Assembly: GCA_000413015.1 (NCBI GenBank)
Contig: KE332516.1
Span: 372,001 to 436,000 of the forward strand
Reading direction: 5' to 3'
Length of the DNA stretch: 64,000 bases
Source: Treponema socranskii subsp. paredis ATCC 35535
GTDB taxonomy: Bacteria; Spirochaetota; Spirochaetia; Treponematales; Treponemataceae
Below are positions 54,101 to 61,180 of the stretch, one piece after another. How positions within the stretch are numbered: the first letter of the stretch is position 1; every line of letters starts with the position of its first letter. The position numbers and the translations under genes are program-made. The notes beneath the pieces are model-generated. The model saw only the letters and a list, made by a program, of their open reading frames with translations, searched no databases and was not told the origin of the DNA.

Positions 54101-55003
54101 ATTCATATCGATTGTCGGACCGCCGGTATCGAAATCATGAGCCCAATCGGAAACGGAAGATTCGGCCGGTGCGGAAAGATCCGCGCCCTTCTTTTGCTCG
54201 ACAAGCGTTTTTTGAGGAGAAGGCGTAAACGCATCAAGCGGAGGAAGCGCAAACTCGTCGTTGCCCGGAATAAGAGCCGATGACGCGCCCGCATCCGGTT
54301 CGGGAACGGGAAAATCATCGAGAGACGGGAGATCGGGTACGGTATGAGCGTGAATTTCGGGAGGAAGCGGGATATCCGGCACGGAAGATGAAAAGCCTTC
54401 GTGCGGAGGCAGCGCAAACGCATCCTGAGCCGCATTGTTCGTTTGATAGGCGGTGCCGCTTCGATTCGATGAATACGTACCGCCCGACACATCGGATGCG
54501 CTTTCTTCCGGCAGCACATCGCTCGCATCTTCCGCTTTACCGCCCATATCGCCGAGCAGATCGTCGAGATTCATATCGGCGATCGACACTTCCTCAGGTT
54601 CCGCTTTTTCGATTTTTTGTTCCGCTTCATCGGCAAATTGGGAAAGGTCGGGCATTCCCGTCTCTCCTGCCGACGCGGAAGGGATAACGGGATTGAGCAA
54701 ACCGGAAAGATCGGGAACGCCCGCCGAAGACGATTCGGCACTCTCTTTCGGCGCCGCACCCTTTTTTCCCGTTCCGATGATATCGGAAAAATCTTCAGCT
54801 TCGGACGAAGTTTGCACCGGTACCGCCGATTCGGGGCTCTCCGGCATGCCGAGAACAAAATCTTCGGAATCATCGACATCCCGTACCGTTTTCGGAATCG
54901 GAATTATAATCGGCTTTTCACCCCGGGACGCGCGCGCATGAACCTCATTGCCGAGTGCGAGAATATCTGAATTGAATTTCTTTAGTTGGCTTAACCCCGG
55001 CAT
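51149..55003 (-). CDS. Giant TPR membrane protein, possible periplasmic flagellar collar component
   Basis: The product is 1284 residues. It starts MPGLSQLKKFNSDILALGNE; residues about 30-610 are acidic, Ser/Pro/Asp/Glu-rich low-complexity sequence, presumably cytoplasmic and flexible. A folded piece (LTDAQYEKFLANLAHYPLNV, about 630-700) leads to one membrane segment (IVLGLLSAAAVLGLIIFTRN, about 740), and then a C-terminal periplasmic TPR solenoid of about 500 residues (ADEYPQSEMLFNEAAGKQLQ, AVTADPSNPVASYNLSRYFV). This layout resembles spirochaete collar proteins such as Borrelia FlcA, which build the periplasmic flagellar motor collar; the match is by architecture only. GGTGG precedes ATG 55003. 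Confidence 0.6.
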   Translation of the reverse strand: MPGLSQLKKFNSDILALGNEVHARASRGEKPIIIPIPKTVRDVDDSEDFVLGMPESPESAVPVQTSSEAEDFSDIIGTGKKGAAPKESAESSSAGVPDLSGLLNPVIPSASAGETGMPDLSQFADEAEQKIEKAEPEEVSIADMNLDDLLGDMGGKAEDASDVLPEESASDVSGGTYSSNRSGTAYQTNNAAQDAFALPPHEGFSSSVPDIPLPPEIHAHTVPDLPSLDDFPVPEPDAGASSALIPGNDEFALPPLDAFTPSPQKTLVEQKKGADLSAPAESSVSDWAHDFDTGGPTIDMNIELPEDMPEVESDLAVQDKGTPALSEKDIDRTSAFGEMPAGQKTAEAFGSDDASFSAAAGRKPGGAIDADANSSRLSSADTASNGFELPDFDFSSMFDDDGLSSGAGSPGREKTSPDFSEPSADTASPEISLGGEEYEMNENPPVAAADDFSFGNEKTQTEKTVQSPKSFSSSDEISLGGDAAEESEEPSSDMFAPHPSPESFDPDTFDFDFDMGDGEEGAAGETASGDGRFGDAGSEENGEEIIPIEQFDTSEMEGLDFTVTAPSKSEDDKTDFERGMHGDLDDFEIPGFSDTAEVKTDKSGRIKLPAPDFRGAAEGGKPPKNTLTDAQYEKFLANLAHYPLNVRLAVENLLVANEFTDDAQFEIVEKILNKAPARQVAANLEKMLDISIPVPRDFERRTAAEYDAYKASLEYQLQNRIVPGIVLGLLSAAAVLGLIIFTRNFIWRPLNANGLYKQGYALIQADEYPQSEMLFNEAAGKQLQKKWFFKYARAYRERKQYLRAERMYRNILYYFNYDKEAGIEYARMECDDLANYEKAEEIARRSVLDYHINDSDGILLLGDIYLEWATEKDPAKFEEARKQYASLVQLYGPTDRYLARMMRYFVRTDNLREVLQLKDRFYPKAKSLDAEDWTEMSGYLLDKLYGPLPPKDEYLRTRIEDVRDMLDRAVTADPSNPVASYNLSRYFVQMHDSERAVRMLEHTVKLFEKRSQYLRRRDIYKQIDSYRLLGEQYVSGKEYLTAEEKYTDGISLYEREKANSGFAGNENIGKLYADSGDIDYFIRGDYEGAYNDYLSAIRTHYDTASLHYRIGFIQYSKNDLDGAVGSFIKAGAEKPEDNHLLLAMGNTLSLRDANYAAEGYYKQLVNNLDAEFAKKGVAFTQAKAAEDALTELYMKAANNFGVTLFRLARRTGNSRMNADAMVQLSVSMRAWDALTRNEATMVRLPGSNLAEQNMRYMSHPMPDYEPAIYTDIPKILTGEKELTQ

Positions 55004-55179
55004 AATCCACCCGATTTATTGTATCGCTAAAACGCCCGTCTTTACAAGTATTTGCCCTGCGTAGTCTTTATTATAATAACGGAAGATTTTTGCGCATACA
55101 TTAGAAAAGTCTCGAACAGCACTCGCTATCTTTTGCCGATTCGGTAAATCTTCGACATTATTTTGCCGATAATCGGAGT

Positions 55180-55890
55180 ATGAAACGCTTTCTTTTTTTA
55201 CTCTGTGCGCTTCAAGCCCTGCTTTCCGCCGTATCTGCAGCGGATTATAACGATGAAACCGTTCTCGAAATCCGCGGCGTCGGCGTACCGTACGAAAAAG
55301 ACGATACGGTAGTTTTTACCGCCGATGCGAAATCGCGCTTTACCGGCATCGCGTTCGATTTTGAAGGATACAAAACGATTCATCCTTTCCGCATACATAC
55401 GATGCGCGACATGGACGGAAAGGCAAAAGGTTCGGTACTGTTTTATATTTTACATCGTCCCGAATCGACACGAAGCCTTTCATATCGCCTCGTCATCGAC
55501 GGATTGTGGACGACCGATCCCACAAACCCCGACAGCTACTACGACGAAAAAGAAGGCATCTCTCTTTCGCGCTTTACTTTCGCTTCCGATCTGCCGCAAA
55601 AGACCGCGTCCGCAACAACAAACGCGTCGTCTGAAAAAATCGTACGGTTTATCTGCCACGCAAATGCGCATCAAAAGATATATCTTGCAGGCTCGTTTAC
55701 GAACTGGGATCCGTGGATTTACGAAATGAAAGAAACGTCGCGCGGTTTGTACGAAATCGCACTGCCCCTGCCGTCCGGCACGCATTATTATAATTATTAT
55801 TCCGGAATGAATGCGCTCACCGACTCGACGAATCCGAATAAAGCGTACACAAAAGACGGTCGCGTCGCATCGGTCATCACGGTGCCGTAG
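55180..55890 (+). CDS. Secreted protein with two E-set/CBM48-like domains
   Basis: This 236-residue protein has a signal peptide (FLFLLCALQALLSAVSAA). Residues about 30-125 end in YRLVIDGLWTTDPTNPDSYY and residues about 150-236 carry IYLAGSFTNWDPW, LPSGTHYYNYYSG and DSTNPNKAYTKDGR. Both are the AMPK/isoamylase-type early set glycogen-binding fold (the WTxDPTNP element is typical). It probably binds glucans or a carbohydrate-like surface in the periplasm. GGAG lies three to four bases before ATG 55180. It diverges from the giant TPR gene. Confidence 0.75.
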   Translation: MKRFLFLLCALQALLSAVSAADYNDETVLEIRGVGVPYEKDDTVVFTADAKSRFTGIAFDFEGYKTIHPFRIHTMRDMDGKAKGSVLFYILHRPESTRSLSYRLVIDGLWTTDPTNPDSYYDEKEGISLSRFTFASDLPQKTASATTNASSEKIVRFICHANAHQKIYLAGSFTNWDPWIYEMKETSRGLYEIALPLPSGTHYYNYYSGMNALTDSTNPNKAYTKDGRVASVITVP

Positions 55891-56190
55891 TCGATACGGA
55901 AAACAGAGCAAGCGCATCGGAAACTGTATTCTCTAAAAAACAGCTCTTGCAACGTAAAAAACGGCTGCGCTTCCGGCAGCAGCCCTTCCGTTCGCCGCGG
56001 CTGACCGTAATCGGAATCGGACTGCGCAATCTCTTTTTACAAAGAGATTGCTTGCCATCGGTCAGAGCGGCTCGGCGGCAGTGCCGCTGCCTCGCGCTCC
56101 GCCTTTTTTATTATACACTTCTTTTTCCGTACATACATTTCCGACGTGGTTATCCTGATCCGGAAAATATAAAAACAAACACGCATCGTC
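55891..56190 (+). other. 300-base spacer with nested hairpins and terminator
   Basis: It begins with a sequence of the minor dispersed repeat (55915-55975). GGCTGC/GCAGCC, CTGACCG (56001-56007)/CGGTCAG (56059-56065) and inside it GCAATCTCTTT (56026-56036)/AAAGAGATTGC (56041-56051) form a nested structure. It is followed by a GC-rich hairpin (about 56064-56103) and a T-run (56104-56109), probably the terminator of the upstream gene. No gene is seen. Confidence 0.6.
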
Positions 56191-56191
56191 A

Positions 56192-56257
56192 ATCCAACAT
56201 TCGCTTAACCTGCATTTGCGGCTTGTTCGCAATGTCAGGTTGAAGCGGGTGTTATGT
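56192..56257 (-). other. attC site of cassette 3
   Basis: On the minus strand it runs ACATAAC...GTTGGAT (66 bases). The arms GCTTCAACCTG and CAGGTTAAGC pair with a single bulged C, as integron integrase substrates do. The cassette-3 stop codon lies within ACATAAC. Confidence 0.75.
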
Positions 56258-57031
56258 GTTAATTTTCAATTCCTGAAAACTTTTTTTATAAAATGAATTA
56301 AAATCTTTTACTTCATAAGAACCATATATTTTTATATAGTAATTAAAACTATTTATATATTCATCTCTTTTAAAATCTTTTATCTTATTTACACCCAGCA
56401 AATTTGATATGAATATTTCAAAACTCATAATAAATTCTTCAATGTCATTAATTTTTATATTTTTTAAAAATTCTTCATTTCTATACAATTCTAATACTTT
56501 TTCACTAAGATCTTTATCGCAAAGCAAAATAATTGTAATAAAATTAATTATATCAATATTTTCAAAAAGTAATTTCTCATATTCATTTGCTTTATTACTT
56601 CCCAAGTAGAATAATTCCTTAAGGCATCTAGAAGTTAATATAGGATTTTTTTTATAATATTCATTAATAAATGCTTCTTCTAAGTATTTACGGTTACTTT
56701 TCTTTCTCATTTTTGCAAATACAAAAACAGCCCCTTCTTTCTTTATTAAAAAATCAGAATACAGATACTCTGAAAACTTTTGAGAAAAACCAATTTCATC
56801 CAATTTTGAATCTATATATTTAAAATCTTTATCATTAATATTTAAACTCACATATAAATCAGAAAAGAATGCAACAAAATTTTGAAATGTAAATTGATTT
56901 TCATATTTTTGTTCTATATCGATTAAATTATATAAATCAAACGGGATATTTTTTATATCTTCCTCAGAGAAATATTCATAAAATTTCTCTGCATTATACA
57001 ATTCACTGGAAAAAATTTCACTTATGCCCAT
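56252..57031 (-). CDS. Cassette 3: unknown AT-rich protein
   Basis: The product has 259 residues, MGISEIFSSELYNAEKFYEY onwards, very rich in Ile, Lys, Asn, Phe and Glu and predicted largely helical. No signal peptide, membrane segment or known motif is recognised. GC content is far below that of the core genes, so it was acquired. The cassette spans roughly 57080-56198 and the stop lies in its attC. Its role, as with most cassettes, is unknown; no promoter is obvious, so expression may depend on transcription from upstream cassettes or ffh. Confidence 0.7.
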   Translation of the reverse strand: MGISEIFSSELYNAEKFYEYFSEEDIKNIPFDLYNLIDIEQKYENQFTFQNFVAFFSDLYVSLNINDKDFKYIDSKLDEIGFSQKFSEYLYSDFLIKKEGAVFVFAKMRKKSNRKYLEEAFINEYYKKNPILTSRCLKELFYLGSNKANEYEKLLFENIDIINFITIILLCDKDLSEKVLELYRNEEFLKNIKINDIEEFIMSFEIFISNLLGVNKIKDFKRDEYINSFNYYIKIYGSYEVKDFNSFYKKSFQELKINT

Positions 57032-57073
57032 ATATTTTCCTATAATTCAACATCGTGCATCAATGGTGCATCC

Positions 57074-57139
57074 GCATAACATTGTTTTAAACCGCAATGC
57101 AGCTCGACCGCGTTGTCGGCTTTGAAAAGCGTGTTAGAC
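57074..57139 (-). other. attC site of cassette 2
   Basis: On the minus strand it runs GTCTAAC...GTTATGC (66 bases). The left arm TAACACGCTTTTCAAAGCCG and the complement of the right arm TAACATTGTTTTAAACCGC match with an extra C, the expected bulge. The cassette-2 stop lies within GTCTAAC. Confidence 0.75.
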
Positions 57140-57901
57140 TTTATTTTGCCATAGAATAATTCTTTTTTCCGACAACTCTTGTTGAATAGTTTTTATTAAA
57201 GTCACTTTTTCAAAATTCCCATCATATTCATAAAAAGTAACTTTTCCATCTTCGTATTCAGCAAACAGGAATGTATTCTTATCTATACAATCCAAATAAT
57301 AAACTGAAGATGATATTTCTTTTAAATTTTTTCCATCATAATTGGATACATACAAAGCAATTTTATCTTTACTGTCGAGTTGCTTATCTCCGTTCGTATC
57401 TTCTTTTATTACTGCATAAATATTAAAATTATGTAAATTTTTATGTATTGCAGAAGTATTGATATCATTCGGTGAATTATCATTTGATAGTTGATATTTA
57501 TAAATAAATACTTTTGAAGGAAAAAGAAGTGTTTCCTGTTCATCCTTTACAAAAATAAAGTTTATGATTTTAGATGCAGAAGAACTTTTTTGAATTATAT
57601 TTGAAAGTTGTTTCGCTTCTAAATTTGATTTAGATAAATCATCAGACTTTATTGCAGATGTAGTTACGGAGAAAACATATACATCTTTTATTTTTTCCAG
57701 AAAATCAATTGATTCTGTTATTTTTGAGACAGCTTCTTCATCTTTAGAATCTATTATTTCAATATGAGCCGGTTGAGAACCACGAATTGGAAAGATTTCA
57801 GAGATTAGATTTACAAGCAAAGCAATAAGTCCAATAACAGCAGCAATAAATACTAATAAATAATCAACTTTCTTTATAATTTCAAAATTTATCTTTTTCA
57901 T
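57134..57901 (-). CDS. Cassette 2: membrane-anchored protein of unknown function
   Basis: This 255-residue protein has one N-terminal membrane segment (YLLVFIAAVIGLIALLVNLI, about residues 14-33), so it is anchored with a large outer domain. That domain contains a calcium-type or EF-hand-like DTNGDKQLDSKDKIALYV (about 165-182), often seen in bacterial dockerin/EF-hand loops, within a beta-rich context. AAGGAAAA precedes ATG 57901. Strongly AT-rich; codon use differs from ffh and the flagellar genes. Function unknown. Confidence 0.7.
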   Translation of the reverse strand: MKKINFEIIKKVDYLLVFIAAVIGLIALLVNLISEIFPIRGSQPAHIEIIDSKDEEAVSKITESIDFLEKIKDVYVFSVTTSAIKSDDLSKSNLEAKQLSNIIQKSSSASKIINFIFVKDEQETLLFPSKVFIYKYQLSNDNSPNDINTSAIHKNLHNFNIYAVIKEDTNGDKQLDSKDKIALYVSNYDGKNLKEISSSVYYLDCIDKNTFLFAEYEDGKVTFYEYDGNFEKVTLIKTIQQELSEKRIILWQNKV

Positions 57902-57932
57902 TTTTCCTTCAAGCCTCCAGTGCGTCATGTCC

Positions 57933-57990
57933 GTTCAACTACGCTGTTAAACCGAAAACCGGCTTAACCGGTTTGTCGGTTTTGTGCTGC
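57933..57990 (-). other. attC site of cassette 1
   Basis: On the minus strand it runs from GCAGCAC to GTTGAAC (58 bases). The arms AAACCGACAAACCGG and CCGGTTTTCGGTTT pair with one bulged C. The left core is degenerate, the right core fits GTTRRRY. The cassette-1 stop lies within the stem. Confidence 0.65.
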
Positions 57991-58188
57991 ATTATTATAG
58001 TCGCATTCACATTCTTTTGGATTTCCTCTTACATGGTAAGTTCGACAGATAAGCGGTCGATATTTATAAATTGAACAAATATTATCTTTATTAGGATTTT
58101 GTAATAAAATTAGATTATTATTAATTTGAGATACAAATTCTTGTGTGAAATTTGGTAAATCCGCTTTATATATCTCGCACCCCACCAC
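57964..58188 (-). CDS. Cassette 1: YkgJ-like cysteine-cluster fragment
   Basis: This is a 74-residue frame starting at GTG 58188, 14 bases after the cassette edge. ICSIYKYRPLICRTYHVRG followed by ECECDYN is the C-terminal half of YkgJ-family putative zinc/iron-chelating proteins; the usual N-terminal CxxCC part is absent, and a stop codon lies directly upstream in frame. So the cassette may have captured a fragment, or a short functional variant. AT-rich composition fits the other two cassettes. Confidence 0.5.
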   Translation of the reverse strand: MVGCEIYKADLPNFTQEFVSQINNNLILLQNPNKDNICSIYKYRPLICRTYHVRGNPKECECDYNNAAQNRQTG

Positions 58189-58195
58189 CCAGCCT

Positions 58196-58202
58196 GCCTA
58201 AC
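58196..58202 (-). other. Cassette junction core GTTAGGC
   Basis: The minus-strand GTTAGGC fits GTTRRRY and marks the upstream edge of the array, 18 bases after the ffh stop. The remaining parts of an attC or attI are not evident. Confidence 0.55.
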
Positions 58203-58220
58203 AACTTTTTGCAAATACCG

Positions 58221-59591
58221 CTATCTTCCGAACCTCTTTGCGAGCGCTTCCATATCAGCGGCGTTTCCGCCGAGCTGATTCATAAACTGCGCCTGCATAC
58301 CGCGGTTTTTACTGAGCTTTTTCATCGCGAGCTTCGTCTTTTCAAACTGCTTTATCAATTTGTTGACGTCGGCGACCGAAGTCCCCGATCCTTTTGCGAT
58401 GCGCTTACGGCGTGCGGGTCCGATAATAAAATGGTTCGCCCGCTCTTTTTTAGTCATCGACAGGATAATCGCTTCCTGCTTTTTCATGCCGTCCGTATCG
58501 AAATCGCGCCCCTGCATCTGCTGTGCGATGCCCGGCATCATCTCCATAAGCTGCTGCATACTGCCCATTTTGCGCACTTGCCGAAACTGCGTGAGCATAT
58601 CGTCGAGCGTAAACTCGTTGCGCGCCATTTTCTTCTGCAGCTTTTCCGCTTCTTCGCGGTCGACCGTTTCCTGCGCCTTTTCGACGAGCGAAACGATATC
58701 GCCCATGCCGAGGATGCGGCTTGCGATGCGGTCGGGGTGAAAGACATCGAGGTCTTCGGTTTTTTCGCCCGTACCGATAAACAGAATGGGTTTGCCGGTC
58801 ATCGTTTTAAGCGAAAGCGCCGCACCGCCTCTGGCATCGGAATCGAATTTTGTTAAAATAACGCCTGAAAGCGAAAGCCGCTCATCGAACGTTTTTGCGA
58901 TGTCGACCGCGTTTTGACCGGTCATCGCGTCGGCGACGAGGATCGTTTCGTCGGGAGAAAGCGCTTTTTTAATATCGACGAGTTCGGCCATCATCGCTTC
59001 GTCTATCTGCAAGCGCCCCGCGGTATCGACGATAAGCGTATCGAGCGAATTTTTCCGCGCATAGTCGAGCGCATCTTTTGCAACGCGCACGGCGGATACG
59101 CCTTCTTCTTTAAATACCGGCACGCCGATTTTTTCGCCGAGCTGCGAAAGCTGTTCGACGGCGGCAGGGCGGACCAAATCGCACGCGGCCAGCAGCGGCT
59201 TCCGTCCTTCTTTTGCCAAGCGGTATGCGAGTTTATGCGCTGCGGTCGTTTTACCCGACCCCTGCAAACCGAGCAGCAAAATAACCGACTGCGTGTCCGG
59301 CCCTTTTAAATGCAGATCGGTTTTCGCGTCTCCGAGCATCGAAGCGAGTTTGTCGTAAATGATTTTTACGAATTGTTCGCCGGGATCGACGGCGCGAAGA
59401 ACTTTTTCGCCCTTCGCTTCTTCGATCGTCGAATTGACAAAGCGGCGAACGACGCGGAGATTGACGTCCGCTTCGAGGAGCGCCGTCTTAATGCGCTCGA
59501 CCGTATCTTCAATATTTTTTTCGGTGATCGTCGATTTTCCGCTCACCGTTTGGATAATCGATGAAAAGGTATTTGTTAATTTTTCAAGCAT
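58221..59591 (-). CDS. ffh: Signal recognition particle GTPase Ffh
   Basis: This 456-residue GTPase binds 4.5S RNA and signal sequences and delivers ribosomes to FtsY. N domain (about 1-85), G domain with GLQGSGKTTAAHKLA (G1), DTAGRLQIDEAMM (G3) and TKFDSDARGGAAL (G4/G5), and the methionine-rich M domain (MGSMQQLMEMMPGIAQQMQG, then GPARRKRIAKGSG, the RNA-binding helix) are all present. The chosen start 59591 sits six bases after TATAAT, so the message is probably leaderless; the extended frame upstream would include that promoter. Confidence 0.96.
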   Translation of the reverse strand: MLEKLTNTFSSIIQTVSGKSTITEKNIEDTVERIKTALLEADVNLRVVRRFVNSTIEEAKGEKVLRAVDPGEQFVKIIYDKLASMLGDAKTDLHLKGPDTQSVILLLGLQGSGKTTAAHKLAYRLAKEGRKPLLAACDLVRPAAVEQLSQLGEKIGVPVFKEEGVSAVRVAKDALDYARKNSLDTLIVDTAGRLQIDEAMMAELVDIKKALSPDETILVADAMTGQNAVDIAKTFDERLSLSGVILTKFDSDARGGAALSLKTMTGKPILFIGTGEKTEDLDVFHPDRIASRILGMGDIVSLVEKAQETVDREEAEKLQKKMARNEFTLDDMLTQFRQVRKMGSMQQLMEMMPGIAQQMQGRDFDTDGMKKQEAIILSMTKKERANHFIIGPARRKRIAKGSGTSVADVNKLIKQFEKTKLAMKKLSKNRGMQAQFMNQLGGNAADMEALAKRFGR

Positions 59592-59597
59592 AGGCAG

Positions 59598-59626
59598 ATT
59601 ATACCCGCCCCGCTTCTTTTTTGCAA
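59598..59626 (-). promoter_or_regulatory. Strong promoter directly at the ffh start
   Basis: On the minus strand TTGCAA (59626-59621), a 17-base spacer and TATAAT (59603-59598) are followed by six bases and ATG 59591. Confidence 0.65.
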
Positions 59627-59710
59627 TGCGGCGCGCGAACAAAGCACCTCACGGAACGAGCGCGATGGCACTGTGCTGCGGACGGAATGTCCGCACGTTC
59701 GCCCTCGCGC

Positions 59711-60766
59711 TTATTTTTCCTGCGTCAAAAGCTGTGCGATAAAATCGCGCGGAGAAATCTCCTTATTCAATATGCGGTACAATCCGTCGCAGATCGTCAG
59801 CTTGAGATTTTTTCTTTGCGCGATTTCGTGCACGTATTTACACGCGATCGCTCCTTCGGAAAGATAGCCGAGCTTTGTCATATTTTCGATCAGATCGTCG
59901 AGATTCGAAAATTGCGACATGATATCTTTTTTAATCAAATCCTGTCCGAAGCGGCGGTTCCGTCCGTATTTGCTTTTGCACGTTACCTCCAAATCGCCCA
60001 CGCCCGCGATCGACGTAAAAGTTTCCGCGTGCGTCGCGCCCATCGCAAATCCGAGCGTTTGAATTTCGTTTAAGCCCGCGGCCATCAAAAGGGATTCCGC
60101 ATTGTCGCCGAATTCTTCCGACGTTTCGGCAAGCGCATCCATCGCACCGTATACGACGGCAATGATATTTTTCGCGGCGGCGCAGATTTGCACGCCGACG
60201 ACATCGAACGACGAATAGGGCAAAATCCCCGGCACGCGCAAAAGCTCCCGTACTCTGATCGAATTGCGCGGGTTTTCACACGCGGCGACGAGTCCCGTGA
60301 TTTTCCCGATCGCAACTTCTTCCGCGTGGCTCGGACCCGACACGTAAACCGTGCATCCCTTGTAGATGCCGGGCAAAAGATTTTCGATCGTCGAAAGCAC
60401 GAGCTTCGGCCCGTCGGCGGCCGGAACAAAGCCCTTTGTAAGAACGGCGATACAGGTACTGCCGTCGGCGATACCGGGAAGCGCGGTAATCTTTTTTACC
60501 GTGTCGGCGATATATAACGAAGGAGAAGCGATTATTAAAAATTCTTTGTCGGAAGCGACTTCGGCGATATCGTTTGAAACGGTGATGTTTTCCGACAGCC
60601 TGTAGCCCGGCAGATAGCGTTTATTTTCGTGATCATTGTTGACCGAGTCGGCGACGTCCGCTTCGCGCGCCCACATCCGTATCCGGTGATTACCGCGGGC
60701 GAGCGCTTGAGCCAAACCCGTACCCCATGCGCCGCTTCCGAGGATGCCGACATATTTCGATTCCAT
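59711..60766 (-). CDS. gpsA: Glycerol-3-phosphate dehydrogenase [NAD(P)+]
   Basis: This 351-residue cytoplasmic enzyme interconverts glycerol-3-phosphate and dihydroxyacetone phosphate to supply phospholipid backbones. The dinucleotide-binding motif is GILGSGAWGTGLAQALA (residues 8-24); SGPSHAEEVAIGKITGLVAA, the catalytic lysine in AAAKNIIAVVYGAMD and GDLEVTCKSKYGRNRRFGQ follow in family order. AAGGA lies six bases upstream of the ATG. Confidence 0.95.
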   Translation of the reverse strand: MESKYVGILGSGAWGTGLAQALARGNHRIRMWAREADVADSVNNDHENKRYLPGYRLSENITVSNDIAEVASDKEFLIIASPSLYIADTVKKITALPGIADGSTCIAVLTKGFVPAADGPKLVLSTIENLLPGIYKGCTVYVSGPSHAEEVAIGKITGLVAACENPRNSIRVRELLRVPGILPYSSFDVVGVQICAAAKNIIAVVYGAMDALAETSEEFGDNAESLLMAAGLNEIQTLGFAMGATHAETFTSIAGVGDLEVTCKSKYGRNRRFGQDLIKKDIMSQFSNLDDLIENMTKLGYLSEGAIACKYVHEIAQRKNLKLTICDGLYRILNKEISPRDFIAQLLTQEK

Positions 60767-60896
60767 AGCGATTCCTTATTTTAATAATTTATTTTGCGTG
60801 TACCGTACCGAATACCGTGCGGAATTTTCGGCAAACGGCTTCGACAGTATACACGTGCATACGCTCTTTTGCAATCGATAGACAGCGGTGCTCGGC

Positions 60897-60952
60897 TTAC
60901 GCATGATGAATCATTGCTAAAAAATAATCGTTGTCATAAAAAGTCGACTGCA
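60897..60952 (+). repeat. Minor dispersed repeat, copy 3
   Basis: GCATGATGAATCATTGCTAAAAA and CATAAAAAGTCGACTGCA recall 24530-24582 (GCATTAAAAACC, CACTAAAAA, AAAAAATCGACTGCA). Similarity is partial. Confidence 0.35.
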
Positions 60953-61019
60953 AATACCTTCCTGTTTTCCTTGTACAATGCTTAGTGAGAAACCTTTTGA
61001 AAAAGTCAATACGACATTT

Positions 61020-61132
61020 CTGCGGGGTTTCCAAAGGGGTTTCCCCTTTGGCAGTGCGAGGAAGAAGGATGGGGTCATAGGGGCAGGGAGAAACCCCTGC
61101 CCTGAACGGGGGTGTCGCCCTGCCCCTATAAG
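61020..61132 (+). repeat. G-rich structured element with alternative hairpins
   Basis: CCAAAGGGG (61031-61039) pairs with CCCCTTTGG (61043-61051). GGGGCAGGG (about 61080-61088) can pair either with CCCCTGCCC (about 61094-61102) or, as ATAGGGGCAGGG (61077-61088), with CCCTGCCCCTAT (61118-61129). The two are mutually exclusive. The surrounding 414-base gpsA-nudC gap shows no gene. Confidence 0.6.
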
Positions 61133-61141
61133 TAAGCGGCG

Positions 61142-61170
61142 TTTACAAAAGACTGCCCGCTCGATATAGT
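61142..61170 (+). promoter_or_regulatory. Promoter of the NUDIX gene
   Basis: TTTACA (61142-61147), 17-base spacer and TATAGT (61165-61170); the ATG at 61181 follows ten bases later with no Shine-Dalgarno. Confidence 0.6.
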
Positions 61171-61180
61171 AAGTCTGTCT

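Larger units (their letters stand above)
56192..58202 (-). mobile_element. Integron gene-cassette array lacking an integrase in view (CALIN-like)
   Basis: Three AT-rich minus-strand ORFs, each ending with its stop codon inside an attC-like site (57933-57990, 57074-57139 and 56192-56257), follow a GTTAGGC core at 58202-58196 immediately behind ffh. Base composition (far lower GC than the flanks), same-strand order, short spacers and imperfect palindromes with single unpaired bases all fit cassettes. No intI or attI was recognised anywhere in the window. Confidence 0.75.
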
